From positions 2,108,001-2,172,000 of the forward strand of contig CAKJVC010000012.1 in NCBI GenBank assembly GCA_918026815.1: 64,000 bases of DNA, in the 5' to 3' direction. This document shows, one piece after another, positions 11,541 to 22,966 of this stretch; positions within the stretch are counted from its first letter, which is position 1, and every line of letters begins with the position of its first letter. The stretch is from Chalara sp. BL73 (taxonomy: Eukaryota > Ascomycota > Leotiomycetes > Helotiales). Below the pieces are notes generated by a model that was not told the DNA's origin, searched no databases, and saw only the letters and a program-made list of their open reading frames with translations. The translations under genes and the position numbers were made by a program.

Positions 11541-13043
11541 CTATTTGGAATCAATAACTGCCTTGAAGGTGTTGAAAGCTTCAGCGGGGTGTATGCGCCA
11601 TTCATACCAGGCTAGAAGTAACATGCCCCAATCTGATGTTTGGTCATGCACCTCTCCTTGGTCATTTAGAGCGTCGTAAAGAAGATGGAGAAGTGATAGA
11701 GACTTGTGGTTGACCTTGTGATATCCAGGAGCAGGAATTGAGGTGACTAGACTTATAGGATCTGCGCCGTCCCCTGTCCAATAGTCTAGAGCATTTGCAA
11801 ATCGTTTGGAGTTCGCGCGGAGGAGTTGTTCCTTCATTGGCCAAACCATCCCAAGCTCCAACTGCTCTTTCTGAGATTTTCCGAGTCTGCAAAAAGGAGG
11901 ATGTCATCACCATATGGAATGATTTCGGTGTATCTATTAAGTTGTTAATGTATGCTTATTGGATCGGGAGGCAGTGCGTCAATAATTACCTTTCATTAAG
12001 CCCTACATCACCTCTTCTTCTAATCTCAGGGTCGACTAAGACTTCTATTTTCTCTTGCTTTTTTAAAGCATGCCAGTATACATCCGAACGTGTCCAAAAC
12101 ATTCCTACAATTTGCGCTTCAACGACATCTCTGGGAGAAAGCTGGATATCCTTCAAGGCTGACCGATCGGTTATCCAATTCAACCAGAGGTCGACCAGAA
12201 TCGCTTTATTTTCCATAACCAACACTTTTATTGCTCGTTGCTGCTCCACATCAGAGCCTTGAGCGCCAAGGCAATTCACCAGACTATCAAAATTGACCAG
12301 GATGTCAGGATACTTCTGTCTCTAATCAGATCGAGAAAACGAGCCTGTCAACACTGTTTCTTCTTGACTTGGGCACTGCTGAAGGCTTATCTACTCTTTA
12401 ATCTTCGTGCTAGCCGTGCAAAGCTGCCACTTGATGATGTCTAACGTACATTGGACGCCATTTTCGATTACAAGAATGCGAACGAAGGATGACCTATTGC
12501 AGTTAGTGATATGTGCATCTAGGATACCCAAGAATGGCATTGTGGGAAACGCAGCTGCTGTAAAGATAGATGAACTTACTCAAGCTTACTTTTGGTCAGT
12601 GCGACGTTTGTAGCAATTACCTTCTGGGTTAGCGCGTTCAGTGGGGCTTCTTTAGAAAAGGATATTCCAGGAGTCTCATTCTGGCGTTGATTGGATGCGT
12701 TGGCTGTATCATCATTTGTGCGAGATTGAGGGTGGCCGTGGTCTTTATCTTGCTCGAGAATTCCCAAAACTAAATTTTTGCGGCAAGGGCTAGCTTCAAT
12801 TGGCATAAAGGAAGCCGAAATGTTTGAAGCATTAGCCATTTGTGCAGTTTCTGGAGATATTTCCAAAATGTAGGTGAATTCTGCCAGAGGACGATTGATC
12901 ATTCTCGAATATTCGTTATTTGTCATTTTGGGACGAACGACATCACGAATGAAAGAAAGAAATAGCTCCATTGTGATATCCTTAGAAATATAGGACTTGG
13001 CGGACCGAGGGGATGAAAATTCTGGCTCTGAATCGATGGGCAT
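11541..13043 (-). CDS. Unknown protein, five-exon gene model ending at an internal-looking TAG
   Basis: I do not recognise the family. A consistent gene model comes from four phase-matched GT-AG introns on the minus strand: exons 13043-12580, 12493-12395, 12319-11990 and 11886-11541 (introns 86, 75 and 103 bp), giving 412 residues to a TAG at 11541-11543. The N-terminal third is polar and Ser/Asn-rich. The middle and C-terminal parts (with LVDLWLNWITD and MLLLAWYEWRIHP) look like a folded helical protein. The frame continues without another stop for 219 codons after the TAG, which suggests the ancestral protein was longer. The upstream strand carries a decayed gene running away from it. The call is four exons in practice; an extra small exon upstream cannot be excluded. 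The function is unknown, and pseudogene status is possible. Confidence 0.5.
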
Positions 13044-13074
13044 GAACTTTGGAGATCACGAAGCCTCTTATTAG

Positions 13075-14938
13075 CAACCCTGTGACAATTCTATACCTAG
13101 GGTTCCGACTAATTGGAGTAATTATGGAAGCCTCCGGAGAACTCTGTCTCGCAATGGGGATGTTGGAGCTAATTTAGGAACAACTGCTGAAGCGCGTGAG
13201 AAGCATTGTCAAATAGGCTTATTTGCGGAGCTTTTAGCTGGCGATTCCAGAGGCTACGATGCCTCCGCAACCTTATTTGATCTTGGTGATCTTCTTGGTG
13301 ATATGCATAATCTTGATAGATTTGTGGATCAAACATGCCTCCAAAATCAATCATCTAAACTGCTCCGGGAATCCGACGCTTCCTCACAGTTTCTTTCGCA
13401 AAATTTCTGTTCTGGACCAAACAGCTCAATTTATTCTCAAAAACCAGCGTTCAACCTCCCCACCAAATATAAAGGTGTTTTAGAGAACTATATTGAGCCA
13501 GGTGAGCTAATAATACTTAGGAGTTCACAGCTAGATCCTATGTCGTTACCACCACCATCGAGTAGATATGGGAGAATTGAATCATCAAACGCCATTGTAA
13601 GACAATCCGCGGGTGATCCATATATTGGAGCCCGCAAAGACCACAGTCTGCATAAGCGCCAACAGCCCGGCTTCCTTCATTCTCCACTGCCTGCTGCGAA
13701 GAGAATAACTGCTATGACAAAGTTCTCAGTGTCAGACTCAGCAGTATCTACAAAGATTAGGCCACCAACTCCTCTCCCATCGGGACCATTCCTCAAATCT
13801 ACTAACAATACCAGAAAAATATCCAAAGGCTCAGAACCCCAAGCATCCTCACTGCCTGTATGTGCGCATTCTCCAGCAGTTAACAACAATCTTGTGCCCT
13901 GTTTGAGTATGCAGAAAACAACAAATGCGACATCGGCTTTATTGAATGCCGCGATAAATTAACAGGCTCCTGCCTCAAAGGAGCTCAATTTGGATCAAGC
14001 AACTCCTGGCCATCAAGTCAGAAATTGGATGGCATTGAAATGGTCAGAGAGCCTAGGGCGTCAATCAAATTCTGCGGCAGAAAGAAGCGGATCTGATAGA
14101 AAAATTCTTGACTCTCGATCATCAAATAATCATTCCAGTCAACTAAGACTCCCTCAGAGACAGCAGCATCTATATTGGGGCAGAACAAGATGAAGATGGC
14201 TCCTGAACGACTAGTCAAAAGGAAGTACTTACGCAAGCCTACATCAACACCGAAATTCACAATAAAGGCAAAGAGAAAGCCAGCTGTTCAGTCGACAACA
14301 CTTTGACTGCTTATACTCTACATACTCCCTATGGATACTACCAGTTAATACCTGAAACAGTGTAAATAAACAGTGCTAACCATAGTGCTTAAGATTTACT
14401 AACTGTTTAAAAGCACGGATTTCATGAACGTGAAGAGGCAGTCATAGTGCTGTTCCTGGAGCCCGAGAACCCTCACCTCCCAATGTCAGATAAGAACCAA
14501 AAGGCCCACTTCATTCTCCCTGCCAACCAACTTCGGAGCTCAAATCTCTTATTCAATATCGTGAAGTACAAAGAGGGAGGCAGTATAATAGATCTCGATG
14601 ATCTTCTGGTGTGGAATTCGCAGAATTCGTGTGTTGAGAAGCGGATCATGCCACGCAAGTCTTTTGTCATTTATATAAAGAAACTTATTGTTTTCCGTGC
14701 TACGCCCCCCCTCGGAAGGACCGGTTAGCGGAGGCTCTGCTATTCGACGCTTCGGCTGCAGAGATGTTGAACGCTATTGGCAAAGCAATTGGATTATGGG
14801 CTAGATTCGTTACAAAAGTCCTAGGTGAGGAGTCTTTTGACACAGAGGATGAAAGGCGCACGGCATTCGCAGTTGCCAACTGCCTAGGCTATTTGTCAGC
14901 TTTTGATTCTGTGATTATGGGAACAGAAACAACATAAA
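13075..14938 (+). pseudogene. Decayed gene of unknown family with in-frame stops and frameshifts
   Basis: A long plus-strand frame is open from about 13075 and reads to TAA at 13960-13962. The same frame then continues for about 76 codons to 14193. A second frame carries coding-like sequence from about 14060 to 14720, interrupted by TAA (14144-14146) and TGA (14204-14206). Around 14706-14712 a run of seven C separates this frame from another that continues as DRLAEALLFDASAAEM to a TAA at 14936-14938. One extra C would join them. No family is recognised; the first part is Ser/Pro-rich and ends in basic patches. Parts of the opposite strand (13677-13889 and 14018-14260) are also open, so strand assignment is not certain for every segment. 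Confidence 0.4.
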
Positions 14939-16211
14939 ACGCGGCTCTGAGTCGTAGGAGTCGGGTCCCACCTTGGCATAGTGGTGTGATGCGTGCAGTC
15001 GGCAGTTGAGATAATACCCTGGATAATGTTGGGAGCAAGGAAAAGGATAGCAAGTCGAGACCTCTAATTAAGTCTGTTGTATAATTGTAATTTAAATACA
15101 GAAAACAATTGAAGCTATAAGTTTTCGCCAGCTCAGTGAGCATTCTACTTACAACTAAACATAATCCAAGGAATTCCTAGAGCAATGTCAGAAATGTGAC
15201 TAAACGATGTTTTGCCTGAGCTTCTATTAAGCTATTCATCTTTTAATTTCCCACATGCTTGAACAAGAAACGCATAATATATGTCGCAATTAGCTGATTG
15301 GACACGCCGCAAACTTTCTGTTATTTTCGTGAACGGTATGTTTGATTTTTTAATATAATACGCTATGATTCTCAGTAGACGACGGCATCAGTAACTCATA
15401 CAGAAAGTGCCTACTAGCAACAATTTACAAACTCTAAGCTTATGAATGGATTCATATTTACTAACGTTTAGTGCTTGCGCTGTTTGCGGAGCATTTCATG
15501 TATACATAGTTACTGTATGGAGGTGTTTGTTGTCTTTCTGAATAACCCTGGTTCAATCCCAGACCTCGCCGCCACCATTATCTGCATATGTTTATCTGGT
15601 TATCAGGAAGACAGTTCGTGCTGTAGATGGGTTTTATATGTAGCTTTCAGGACGAACCTTACATGTGGATCTTAAAGAACGGATTTGCTTTTGTGCTAGA
15701 TCGATATTTATCACATGATTATGACCCAAATTCTGAAGTTATTTGACCAGCTACAGAAATAACCAAGCCTAAAGTCTGCCTAATCTCAAGATCATGCGTA
15801 ACTTTCCAAGTAATAAAACTCAATATTAAAGAAACATGTTTAATGAAGTAACGATTTGAGTGTTCGTATTGGTGAGGTGTATCTCACCCATTGCAAATCA
15901 ACACCGAGAAGCAAAAACACAGGAATCATAACTATAAGCATGAGATCATTCATCCCTATTAGGTAACACTACTACCCAAGTCTCTGGAGATGCATCATGT
16001 TCAATGAGCAATTGAATAGCTTCTAATCACAATCTCAGACCCATCGAATAGTACCATTAAGAGGAAGATTTCCATGTCCCATTTCTATGACTACAAATTA
16101 ATCTATTTCAACCACTGCTTTCGCTGTGCCTATATGAAAGGAAAATTTCTCCCTGCCTGATGTGCATTAAGAATGATTAAATAGCGCGATAAGCAACCGC
16201 ACATCAAACGT
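14939..16211. other. AT-rich intergenic region
   Basis: No supported gene. A tRNA-like T-arm sequence at about 15549 was examined and rejected because no acceptor stem partner exists. Confidence 0.6.
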
Positions 16212-16865
16212 TTAAAGCGGGTGATCTCCATAACAATAATTACTCCCGTCCATCGGATACTTATCCGAAAACCTGTAAGGACTACTGGCGTCCTTCGTCA
16301 CGAACATATTTCTCTCATCAAAAGTTGCAGCATAAAAGTCACAATTTGTGACAGTGTCATTTGGCTGCGAGGATTGTCGGAACGAGTACGACTGGCATGG
16401 CGTGCGGTACATGCATCCTAACTGACAAGCGAGCACATCAGGAGTAGCGGTACTTCCCCAGAGCCGTTGCCGATAATATTCTGTTGGGTAACCAGCAACG
16501 TCACACTTCAGGTCCACTTTTGTTGGAACAGATGTGGTTGCGGTTGAGGTTGCAGTTGGTGACGTACTGAGGCAGGCTGCTCTGACACAGTCATTGATTG
16601 TAGCCAATTTAGGTTCATGCTTCTGAATGTGTTTCTTGATAGTGCCGCGTCGCCCTGATTCTGTAAGTTGCAGAAATGGAACAGATATTGAGGCAGATAT
16701 ACCTGCATACGCCGGATCCTGATCAATTCGGCTTTTATCCCCGCCCATTATGCCATTTGGTTGTTCCAGCTCTCTCAGGCTCCTCCATTGTAATGGGGAT
16801 TGAATTGTGATAGATGTTAAGGCCAAAAGAATGATTCCTAAGGAGTAGAAGCTTCGCAGACCCAT
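16212..16865 (-). CDS. Small secreted cysteine-containing protein, PAN/Apple-like C-terminal region
   Basis: A single-exon frame of 217 residues with ATG at 16865. Residues 1-23 form a signal peptide (hydrophobic core YSLGIILLALTSITI). A polar spacer with Ser/Thr/Pro repeats (about 100-115) leads to a C-terminal domain with regularly spaced cysteines: KCDVAGYP, ACQLGCMYRTPCQSYSF, NCDFYAATFDERN and SNYCYG. This spacing and the C-x3-C-x5-C pattern with a following NCDFY resemble the PAN/Apple-like modules in secreted fungal proteins, which bind carbohydrates or proteins. It lies isolated in an AT-rich stretch, so it is a candidate secreted effector or adhesin by context only. The family call is tentative; the secretion call is firm. 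Confidence 0.7.
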   Translation of the reverse strand: MGLRSFYSLGIILLALTSITIQSPLQWRSLRELEQPNGIMGGDKSRIDQDPAYAGISASISVPFLQLTESGRRGTIKKHIQKHEPKLATINDCVRAACLSTSPTATSTATTSVPTKVDLKCDVAGYPTEYYRQRLWGSTATPDVLACQLGCMYRTPCQSYSFRQSSQPNDTVTNCDFYAATFDERNMFVTKDASSPYRFSDKYPMDGSNYCYGDHPL

Positions 16866-17772
16866 TTTGGGAACGGGTGTGTTGGTGATGGATGAAGATA
16901 AATTTCAGTATAATGAATATGTCGAGAGAAAACGGAATCAAATACTCAATAGATTTTCAAGGTTTAAATGTGCAGCATTTTCATCCAAACTTTTACAGCT
17001 GATCGGCAACTGGTAAATTGTGTCGATATCTGGATGAACACTTTACCCGATATCCGGATACTATTAGGGTTGTTTTCCCTCCTTGGCCTATGGCACTTCA
17101 GAACACCACCAGTCTTTCAGAGTGTGGTGGCCGATAAACCTATTGGTCAAGTGCAAATTTTGAAGTTCAGGAAGACCACAATTATGATGAAGCAAATGTG
17201 TTGACGAGCCTTATTTTTCCTGGGATGAAGAACCTGTACCTAAACCAAAATACTAATATGCTCATGTAGAAAACTTTGTCGATTCCTTTACACGCAGCAT
17301 TTGATAGTGCAATCAGATTGCGACGAATTACCTGATAGAGTTTTACTAGTAGGATGGGGGATGTTTGCGATGAAGGGAAGTTTTTGGCTTGATTACATGG
17401 CCAGTTTTCATTGTTTCGTCTTCCATAAACAAAAATCATTGGACGACATACTTCTAAAAGTTTGTCCCCTCCATTTTCTAGAGATATATATCTTTCGTAC
17501 ACTGTGAAGCCATGGAATGATATACGAATAGGACCATACCCAATTAATGGAAAAGCAGAGAGCATCAGACTTGTTGCAAGTATGTATTAATAAAGCACGC
17601 GAGACTCTTAAATTTATACGCTTGGATACCAGACAGAGCAATTTAATATTTATACTTATAAATTCCACTCTTTTCAGCTCAATTGTCCCAACCCTTACTC
17701 CTCTCATTCCTTGTTTCTCTCCCGAGTTTATACATACAGCAGATGAACAAATTATAGCTCGAACAAAGAAAG
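16866..17772. other. AT-rich region with one doubtful minus-strand frame
   Basis: A minus-strand frame at 17182-17565 (127 codons, ATG-initiated, starting MLSAFPLIGYGPIR) is long for such AT-rich sequence and reads like protein, but matches no family I know. Nothing else is supportable. Confidence 0.35.
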
Positions 17773-18210
17773 GTGATTCATTCCGTAGTCCCCCAAAGCG
17801 ACTATCTAGTCTTCACACCCCGTTGTACTGCTCTGCAAGGAATATTTCGCACACATCCTAACATCATAGAATCCATACGGAAGAATTTCCCAGAAACTCA
17901 GATCATGATACGCGATGAGGCTGGTGTCCCCGCTGAGGCGAAGGAAGCCATAAATTTACCTGACAAGCCTATGGAGACTGTTGTAGCACGGTGTGTTACA
18001 GTGGCAAGGCAAGTTGAGACCCAAAGACCATACACGCTTGGTAGAGTCAAGTCCTGGAACTATTTGTCGGAAGGCATTGTCCCATGGGATGGCGTTGAGG
18101 TTGGGTGGGAAGATTTCAAGTATGTCACTAATCTCACTGATATTGTTGATGGAAGGCGGTTGAAAACAAGTTTTAGTATAACTTACAACCATAGTGAACC
18201 CAAGATTTAA
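17773..18210 (+). pseudogene. C-terminal fragment of an anhydro-N-acetylmuramic acid kinase-like protein
   Basis: The 145-codon frame contains the C-terminal signature of the AnmK-like family found in bacteria and many filamentous fungi: HPNIIESIRKNFPETQI, then DEAGVPAEAKEAI, then QVETQRPYTLGRVKSWNY. In intact relatives this follows a GGG-type nucleotide/sugar loop and about 250 further residues, including the kinase N-terminal phosphate-binding loop. None of those is recognisable upstream. The fragment is about one third of the usual length, and the segment after AKEAI lacks the usual hydrophobic helix. I read it as a truncated relic; a short intact protein is unlikely. The boundaries are those of the open frame. 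Confidence 0.55.
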
Positions 18211-21189
18211 GTTATTAGCTTACTTGTTTGTCATGGACAGTAGAGCTAATCACCATGCTTCCTCGCTACTACATTGCACTTGCGTGGCTGGACTCAAGCC
18301 GTGTTATATTGAAAGAATTTAGCCAGCACTACTTAGAACTTTAAGGAGACTGTCAGTCTGATCTTTTCCCTGTGTGATTCGCATTCTCGCCTTTGTGCTT
18401 CGCAAGCTTTAACCCCTCCTGTGCCGAGAGAACCACAAGTACAGCATGACTTTTAAAGAGAATATAGATCTCCCTTGGCAACATGATTATAATCGTTGCG
18501 GAGATGACTAACCGTCTGGCTGAATTGATGGAAGTGAACGTTCGGGAGGAGAAGTTGTTGAAGAGAGGCGTGTTATGGGTGGAAGTGAAGCAGCTTAAAC
18601 TAGATTAGGCTAGTTTGAGGTAAGCGAACCCCTTTTCCTCAATTAGAACGACCTTTTCAGCTCGTTTCTAAACTGTGACATCAGAATGCTCTGGACTTCT
18701 ACCAAGCTAGAAAGCTATCCTCTCATGTATTGACAATAACTCAGTCAAATGAGAGAGGGTGGATCTTAAGATCCTATATTAAGAAGGAGCTATAACTGTT
18801 GCTCATCTCTTCCATTTTTACACGGATGCTTCTATTAGCAAATGTTGAAGCGAGGAGCCTATAGCCAATGAGAGTGTTTATAATGTGGATATAGCGGAGC
18901 TTTTGGCGAGGCTTGAGCCAATCAGATTGTCAAGATTTTGGTGTTCCAGATATTAGTTACAAATAGTTTGTTAGGCAAAAAGTGTTGGTTGTAAAATTTG
19001 AGATGGAATAGCCTGATGGTAAAAAAGAAGACTGACGTATACGACCCCGACCCGAGAGCGAGCGATGGCCCAACCAGATCACATAGGTAAGTGTCCTCTC
19101 CAAACTTTAGGATATGCATATTTTAAATACGTGCTTTATCGGGCACAAGGATGATAAGTGAGTGCACAAGATTACATCTAACCTTATTGGATTTGCTGTT
19201 GCAGGTCTAGTACTCAGCTTCTCCACAACAGTTTGTGTTCATTCACAGATTGGGAGCCGGGCTATATGCTGATCTATATCTGTTTCAATCCGCCTTGCGA
19301 TGGCAACTCATCTTGCTCACCCTACAGCTGGAGGTTGAGCACTATGAGATTGTAAATTACTTTCACCTACTCCCTGAAGGTTCGTATGTGATAAGTCACC
19401 ATGCACGAGAACTATCAACCATATAGCAATTGCAAAGTGCTGAGTTATTCGATGCATAGTGTCTTATCACAAGGAATTCAGAAGGATCAGTGTGGTGCAA
19501 GGTGTGTGCTAACAGGATAATAGGGCAAAAAACCTCGGAAGGTTTCTTAAGACTTAGCCAAGCTTAAGTTTTGATTTCTACTTCTAATTTCAGTTATAAT
19601 ATCTACAGTGCTTACTTTTTTGCTGCTACTTTCATTAATGAATTCTACTTTAAGCCCACTTTATATAAATGCATAACTGAATCAAGGACCAAATAACAAA
19701 ATGTTAGGCAGATGCTGTTGCTAAGCATAGAGGAAAGGGAATACAACAACATTGGATTTTAATGAATAACTGTATTTTAACGATCTAACATCTTTGGTTC
19801 AATTTCTATGAAGCTTACAAAGTGTCGGCGGTTCACAAAAACTGCAACCATATTTGCTTCTAGTTTCCCCTCCAAATTTATGCTCACATTGGTTTGTCTC
19901 CGCGTAAATTTGCTACCTTTTCGATTTAATGCGGGAAAGTTGAAGCTGCTACTAATGTTTTCAACTTAGGCTGCCCCAACATTTCAAAATCGCCCCAGTA
20001 GCTGTAGCATAGGTGACTTGTACAATCATCTATCTTGTTGGTGTCAGGGGTACCTTTATCTGCATCATGGTACTGACCAACCATAACTAGTATTCTATCT
20101 TCATAACAATACCAAAAGCAAGACTCAGTGACGGAGAATGAAGATGTCCCCAGGGCACCAGATGGTGGTTGACCTTGAAAAGCTTGGAAAATGACAGGAT
20201 CCGATGATTACCCACCAACAAAAGACAGTAGAACCTATACTGGCATGTTCAAGGATGTAAATCCTAATATCACGAAACAAAGATACCTGGAAACATACCG
20301 CAAATGGATATCAAAGAAGGGCACTATTACCGTGATAACGAGCTATACTTCAACAGTGGGCTATGGACTGGCCTATAATGAATGTAATTTAATTTGCGAA
20401 CTGGTCGATAACTTGAAATGACCAGCCTTTCTATGAGCTTATTTGAGAATGAAAATATATGGCCGGATGGATAGTGAATCTAAGTTTCAAATTTTGTCTG
20501 GCAGCATAACTCCATGGCGAGTACGGATACCGCAAAACTAGTTGCTCGGTGCTGGATAATAGGAAGTATTCTGTAGCGTTCTAGTATCGTTGTGTCTGTT
20601 ATATCAAGATATATGAAGAATAAAGGGTGTAGATTAAGGGCATGCAAGGTGCATCTAGTACGAGAAATGGAGTGCAAGGTCTGATTTCAGGGTACGTGCA
20701 ATGGCATGAATGGAAACATTGAATAAAAAATAATTTTCCAAACGGGTGTGGGCCAGACCAATCCTCATTTCGCGGACGTATGTTGACAGTAGACTAAATA
20801 ACAGTTACAGATGGGGTGGGTGTAATAACGCCGGGTGTACTTGGAACTAACAAGGCCATAAGAAGTCCTTGTTGTAATTATCATCCTAGCCCTTAATATC
20901 GCCTGCTAGTATGGTGCTATGACAGCAGGAGTATCAGGAAAGTCTCACATTATGGTTAAATACGATACCTACAGTCCAGAATTCCAACCGCCTAAAGATA
21001 TTAAGCATTCTGGACAGATCTCGGTGAACGATAATCGGATTATATGAGTAATTTATCCAAACCAGCTTCAGCCTAATGCGATGCCCTGTGGTGACAAGTC
21101 AAGTTAGGGTCACGCTAGTCCTTGCAAAATGGACTTTGTTTCATCAACAGTGGCTTAAAAAGCAAATCATTTTATTTATCTTGTAAAAA
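18211..21189. other. Long AT-rich gene desert
   Basis: About 3 kb with no gene I can support. The best frames are 19235-19426 (+) and 20191-20421 (+, 76 codons, ATG), with no family resemblance. No terminal repeats or transposase remnants were seen by eye. Confidence 0.55.
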
Positions 21190-22238
21190 TCAGACCATGC
21201 TCTTCTGAGAATATCTCTTGTTTTTCTTGCCGCTCAATCGCAGATAGACCCCTACACATCCCAAAATGACAGCGAAAAATAGTGCCTTCTGCATCACACT
21301 GTATCCTTCTACTGAATGGCCGACAGGTTCATGAGCGGCAGGTTTCGAGGTCGATGTTGACAATACACTCGAAGTCTTGGGAGTCGTGGATTCATTATCG
21401 TCAACTTCGTCATTGCCATCCTTGAACTCGGCATTGCCGTATAAAGGTGCTATGTAGGTAAGAGTATTAGCAAGGCTTTCAAAGGGAAGAAGAAAGCAGG
21501 CAGGAAAGGTACATTATAGCTCCACATGGATACCTTCTTCTGGCACAGGCAGCTCTCCGCTCTTTCTGATCGTGACATTACTGGCTGGCTTGTCTCCTGC
21601 TCCCTTTTTAACATTCTCAATCTTCTCTACGATCTCATATCCCTCGAGGACCTCGCCAAAGACGACATGGCGTCCGTTCAAATGGCTGTAAGAACGTTAG
21701 CATGGTGTTGGTCTCCAAGTGCCAAGCTCATACCTTGGAGTAGATGTAGTAATGAAGAATTGAGAGCCATTGGTATCTTGTCCAGCATTTGCCATGCTCA
21801 GGAGACCCTTCTTGGAGTGCTTGAGCTTGAAGTTCTCATCCGCAAACTTTTCTCCGTAGACTACCACACATTAGCCGCGCTCTGAAAATCTGAATTGCTC
21901 TTCTACTTACTGGACTTGCCACCAGTACCATCTCCCTTGGTGAAGTCGCCGCCTTGAATCATGAAGTTCTTAATGACACGGTGGAAGGTAGAGCCTTCAT
22001 ATCCGAACCCTTTCTCGCCGGTGGCCAAAGCCCGAAAGTTCTCGGTAGTCTTTGGGACAGTTTTCCCGTAGAGGCCTATCACGATACGACCTAATTCCTC
22101 CTCACCATGGCTGATGTCAAAGAAGACCTTATGGGTGATCTTGGGACCCTTGGCAGCATCCGCAGTTTGAGCGAAGAAAACAAAAGCAACAGTGAGTATG
22201 AGTAGTGCGGAGACTACAAAACGGTGGATGGTGAACAT
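21190..22238 (-). CDS. cypB: Secretory-pathway cyclophilin B (peptidyl-prolyl cis-trans isomerase) with optional C-terminal membrane anchor
   Basis: Catalyses cis-trans isomerisation of Xaa-Pro bonds during protein folding in the ER. Exons are 22238-21911, 21860-21734, 21685-21534 and 21449-21190 (introns 50, 48 and 84 bp), giving 288 residues. A signal peptide spans residues 1 to about 32 ([18 protein letters not shown]). The cyclophilin core has the catalytic block [15 protein letters not shown] with Arg, plus NGSQFFITT and GRHVVFGEV. The final exon adds an acidic Ser/Thr linker, a transmembrane helix ([18 protein letters not shown]) and a basic tail. If intron 3 is retained, translation ends at 21514-21516 with EEGIHVEL, an HDEL-like ER-retention ending. 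The start is the ATG at 22238, the first before the signal peptide. It is divergent from the uS13m gene. Confidence 0.93.
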
Positions 22239-22449
22239 GTTGTAGACCAATTGATGTATATGTGTAAATGGTAGGAATAACAGAAAGGGAGCTTGAGGAG
22301 GGGAGGTCTGTTTTGAATAGGTGTCGAGTATCTTAGCGCCATCATCACGTGAAGCTCAACTGGTCCGAGCTTTTTATTCTTCAACTACAACCAGTGCCAC
22401 CAACTGAAGTCAACCTTGCTGAACACGAACAGCAGTAGTCAGCGGCACA
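22239..22449. promoter_or_regulatory. Shared divergent promoter of cyclophilin B and uS13m
   Basis: Only 211 bp separate the two start codons, so both core promoters and 5' leaders must lie here. No TATA box is obvious. Confidence 0.6.
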
Positions 22450-22966
22450 ATGGTATGCATGATTGTCTAGGTGGTATTTGAGCTCACTAACGGGCACAGG
22501 TGTTCTTACTAGGAGTCCCGTTTCCCGAGAATCGGCTGATCAAGGTTCGTGCCGCCTGTGTATAAGAAGACCTAAACTCGGTTTCAGCTAATAATTGCTC
22601 AAGAAATCTCTCGAGACCTTCTACGGAATTGGAGCACATCAATCTTCCCAGATCCTTGCCAAGTTCAATATTTTTCCCGGCGCAAGACTCGGCTCTGTGC
22701 CATCGAAGACAATTGCAGCCATTTCGGCAGACCTTTCACAGATGACCATTGAGAATGACTTACGAAAACAAGTGCGAGATAACATCAAACGACTGCGAGA
22801 TATGGGCAGCTACCGGGGAAGGAGACATGCTATGGGTCTGCCAGTGAGAGGACAGCGGACGCGAAGTCAAGTATGTTGGAGGTCTTGGTCTAGGAATGGA
22901 ATGTTGCTAACACCTGAGCAGATTGCTACAGCAAGGAAATTGAACAGAGCCGACTGGAAGGCATAA
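22450..22966 (+). CDS. SWS2: Mitochondrial small-subunit ribosomal protein uS13m
   Basis: Bacterial S13-type protein of the mitochondrial ribosome head. Exons are 22450-22452 (the ATG alone), 22500-22544, 22604-22870 and 22922-22966, giving 119 residues. Joined, they read MVFLLGVPFPENRLIK, then KSLETFYGIGAHQSSQIL, then LRDMGSYRGRRHAMGLPVRGQRT, and the typical C-terminus RKLNRADWKA. The helix-two-turn-helix of S13 (FYGIG, then AKFNIFPGARLGSVPSKTIAAI) and the basic RGQRTR loop that contacts rRNA are present. The first intron directly after the ATG codon is a common arrangement in fungal ribosomal protein genes. The last intron (51 bp) sits inside the RGQRTRSQ-IATARK motif. The length is normal for the family. 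Confidence 0.92.

Noticed and set aside
13677..14260. Minus-strand open frames as the real gene instead of the plus-strand relic
   Set aside because: They read well in places, but the plus-strand frames are longer and continue in order across 1.8 kb; strand remains partly uncertain and is noted in the feature.
15540..15580. tRNA-like T-arm (GGTTCAATCCC)
   Set aside because: The stem pairs in only four positions and no 5' acceptor partner exists within 70-110 bases upstream.
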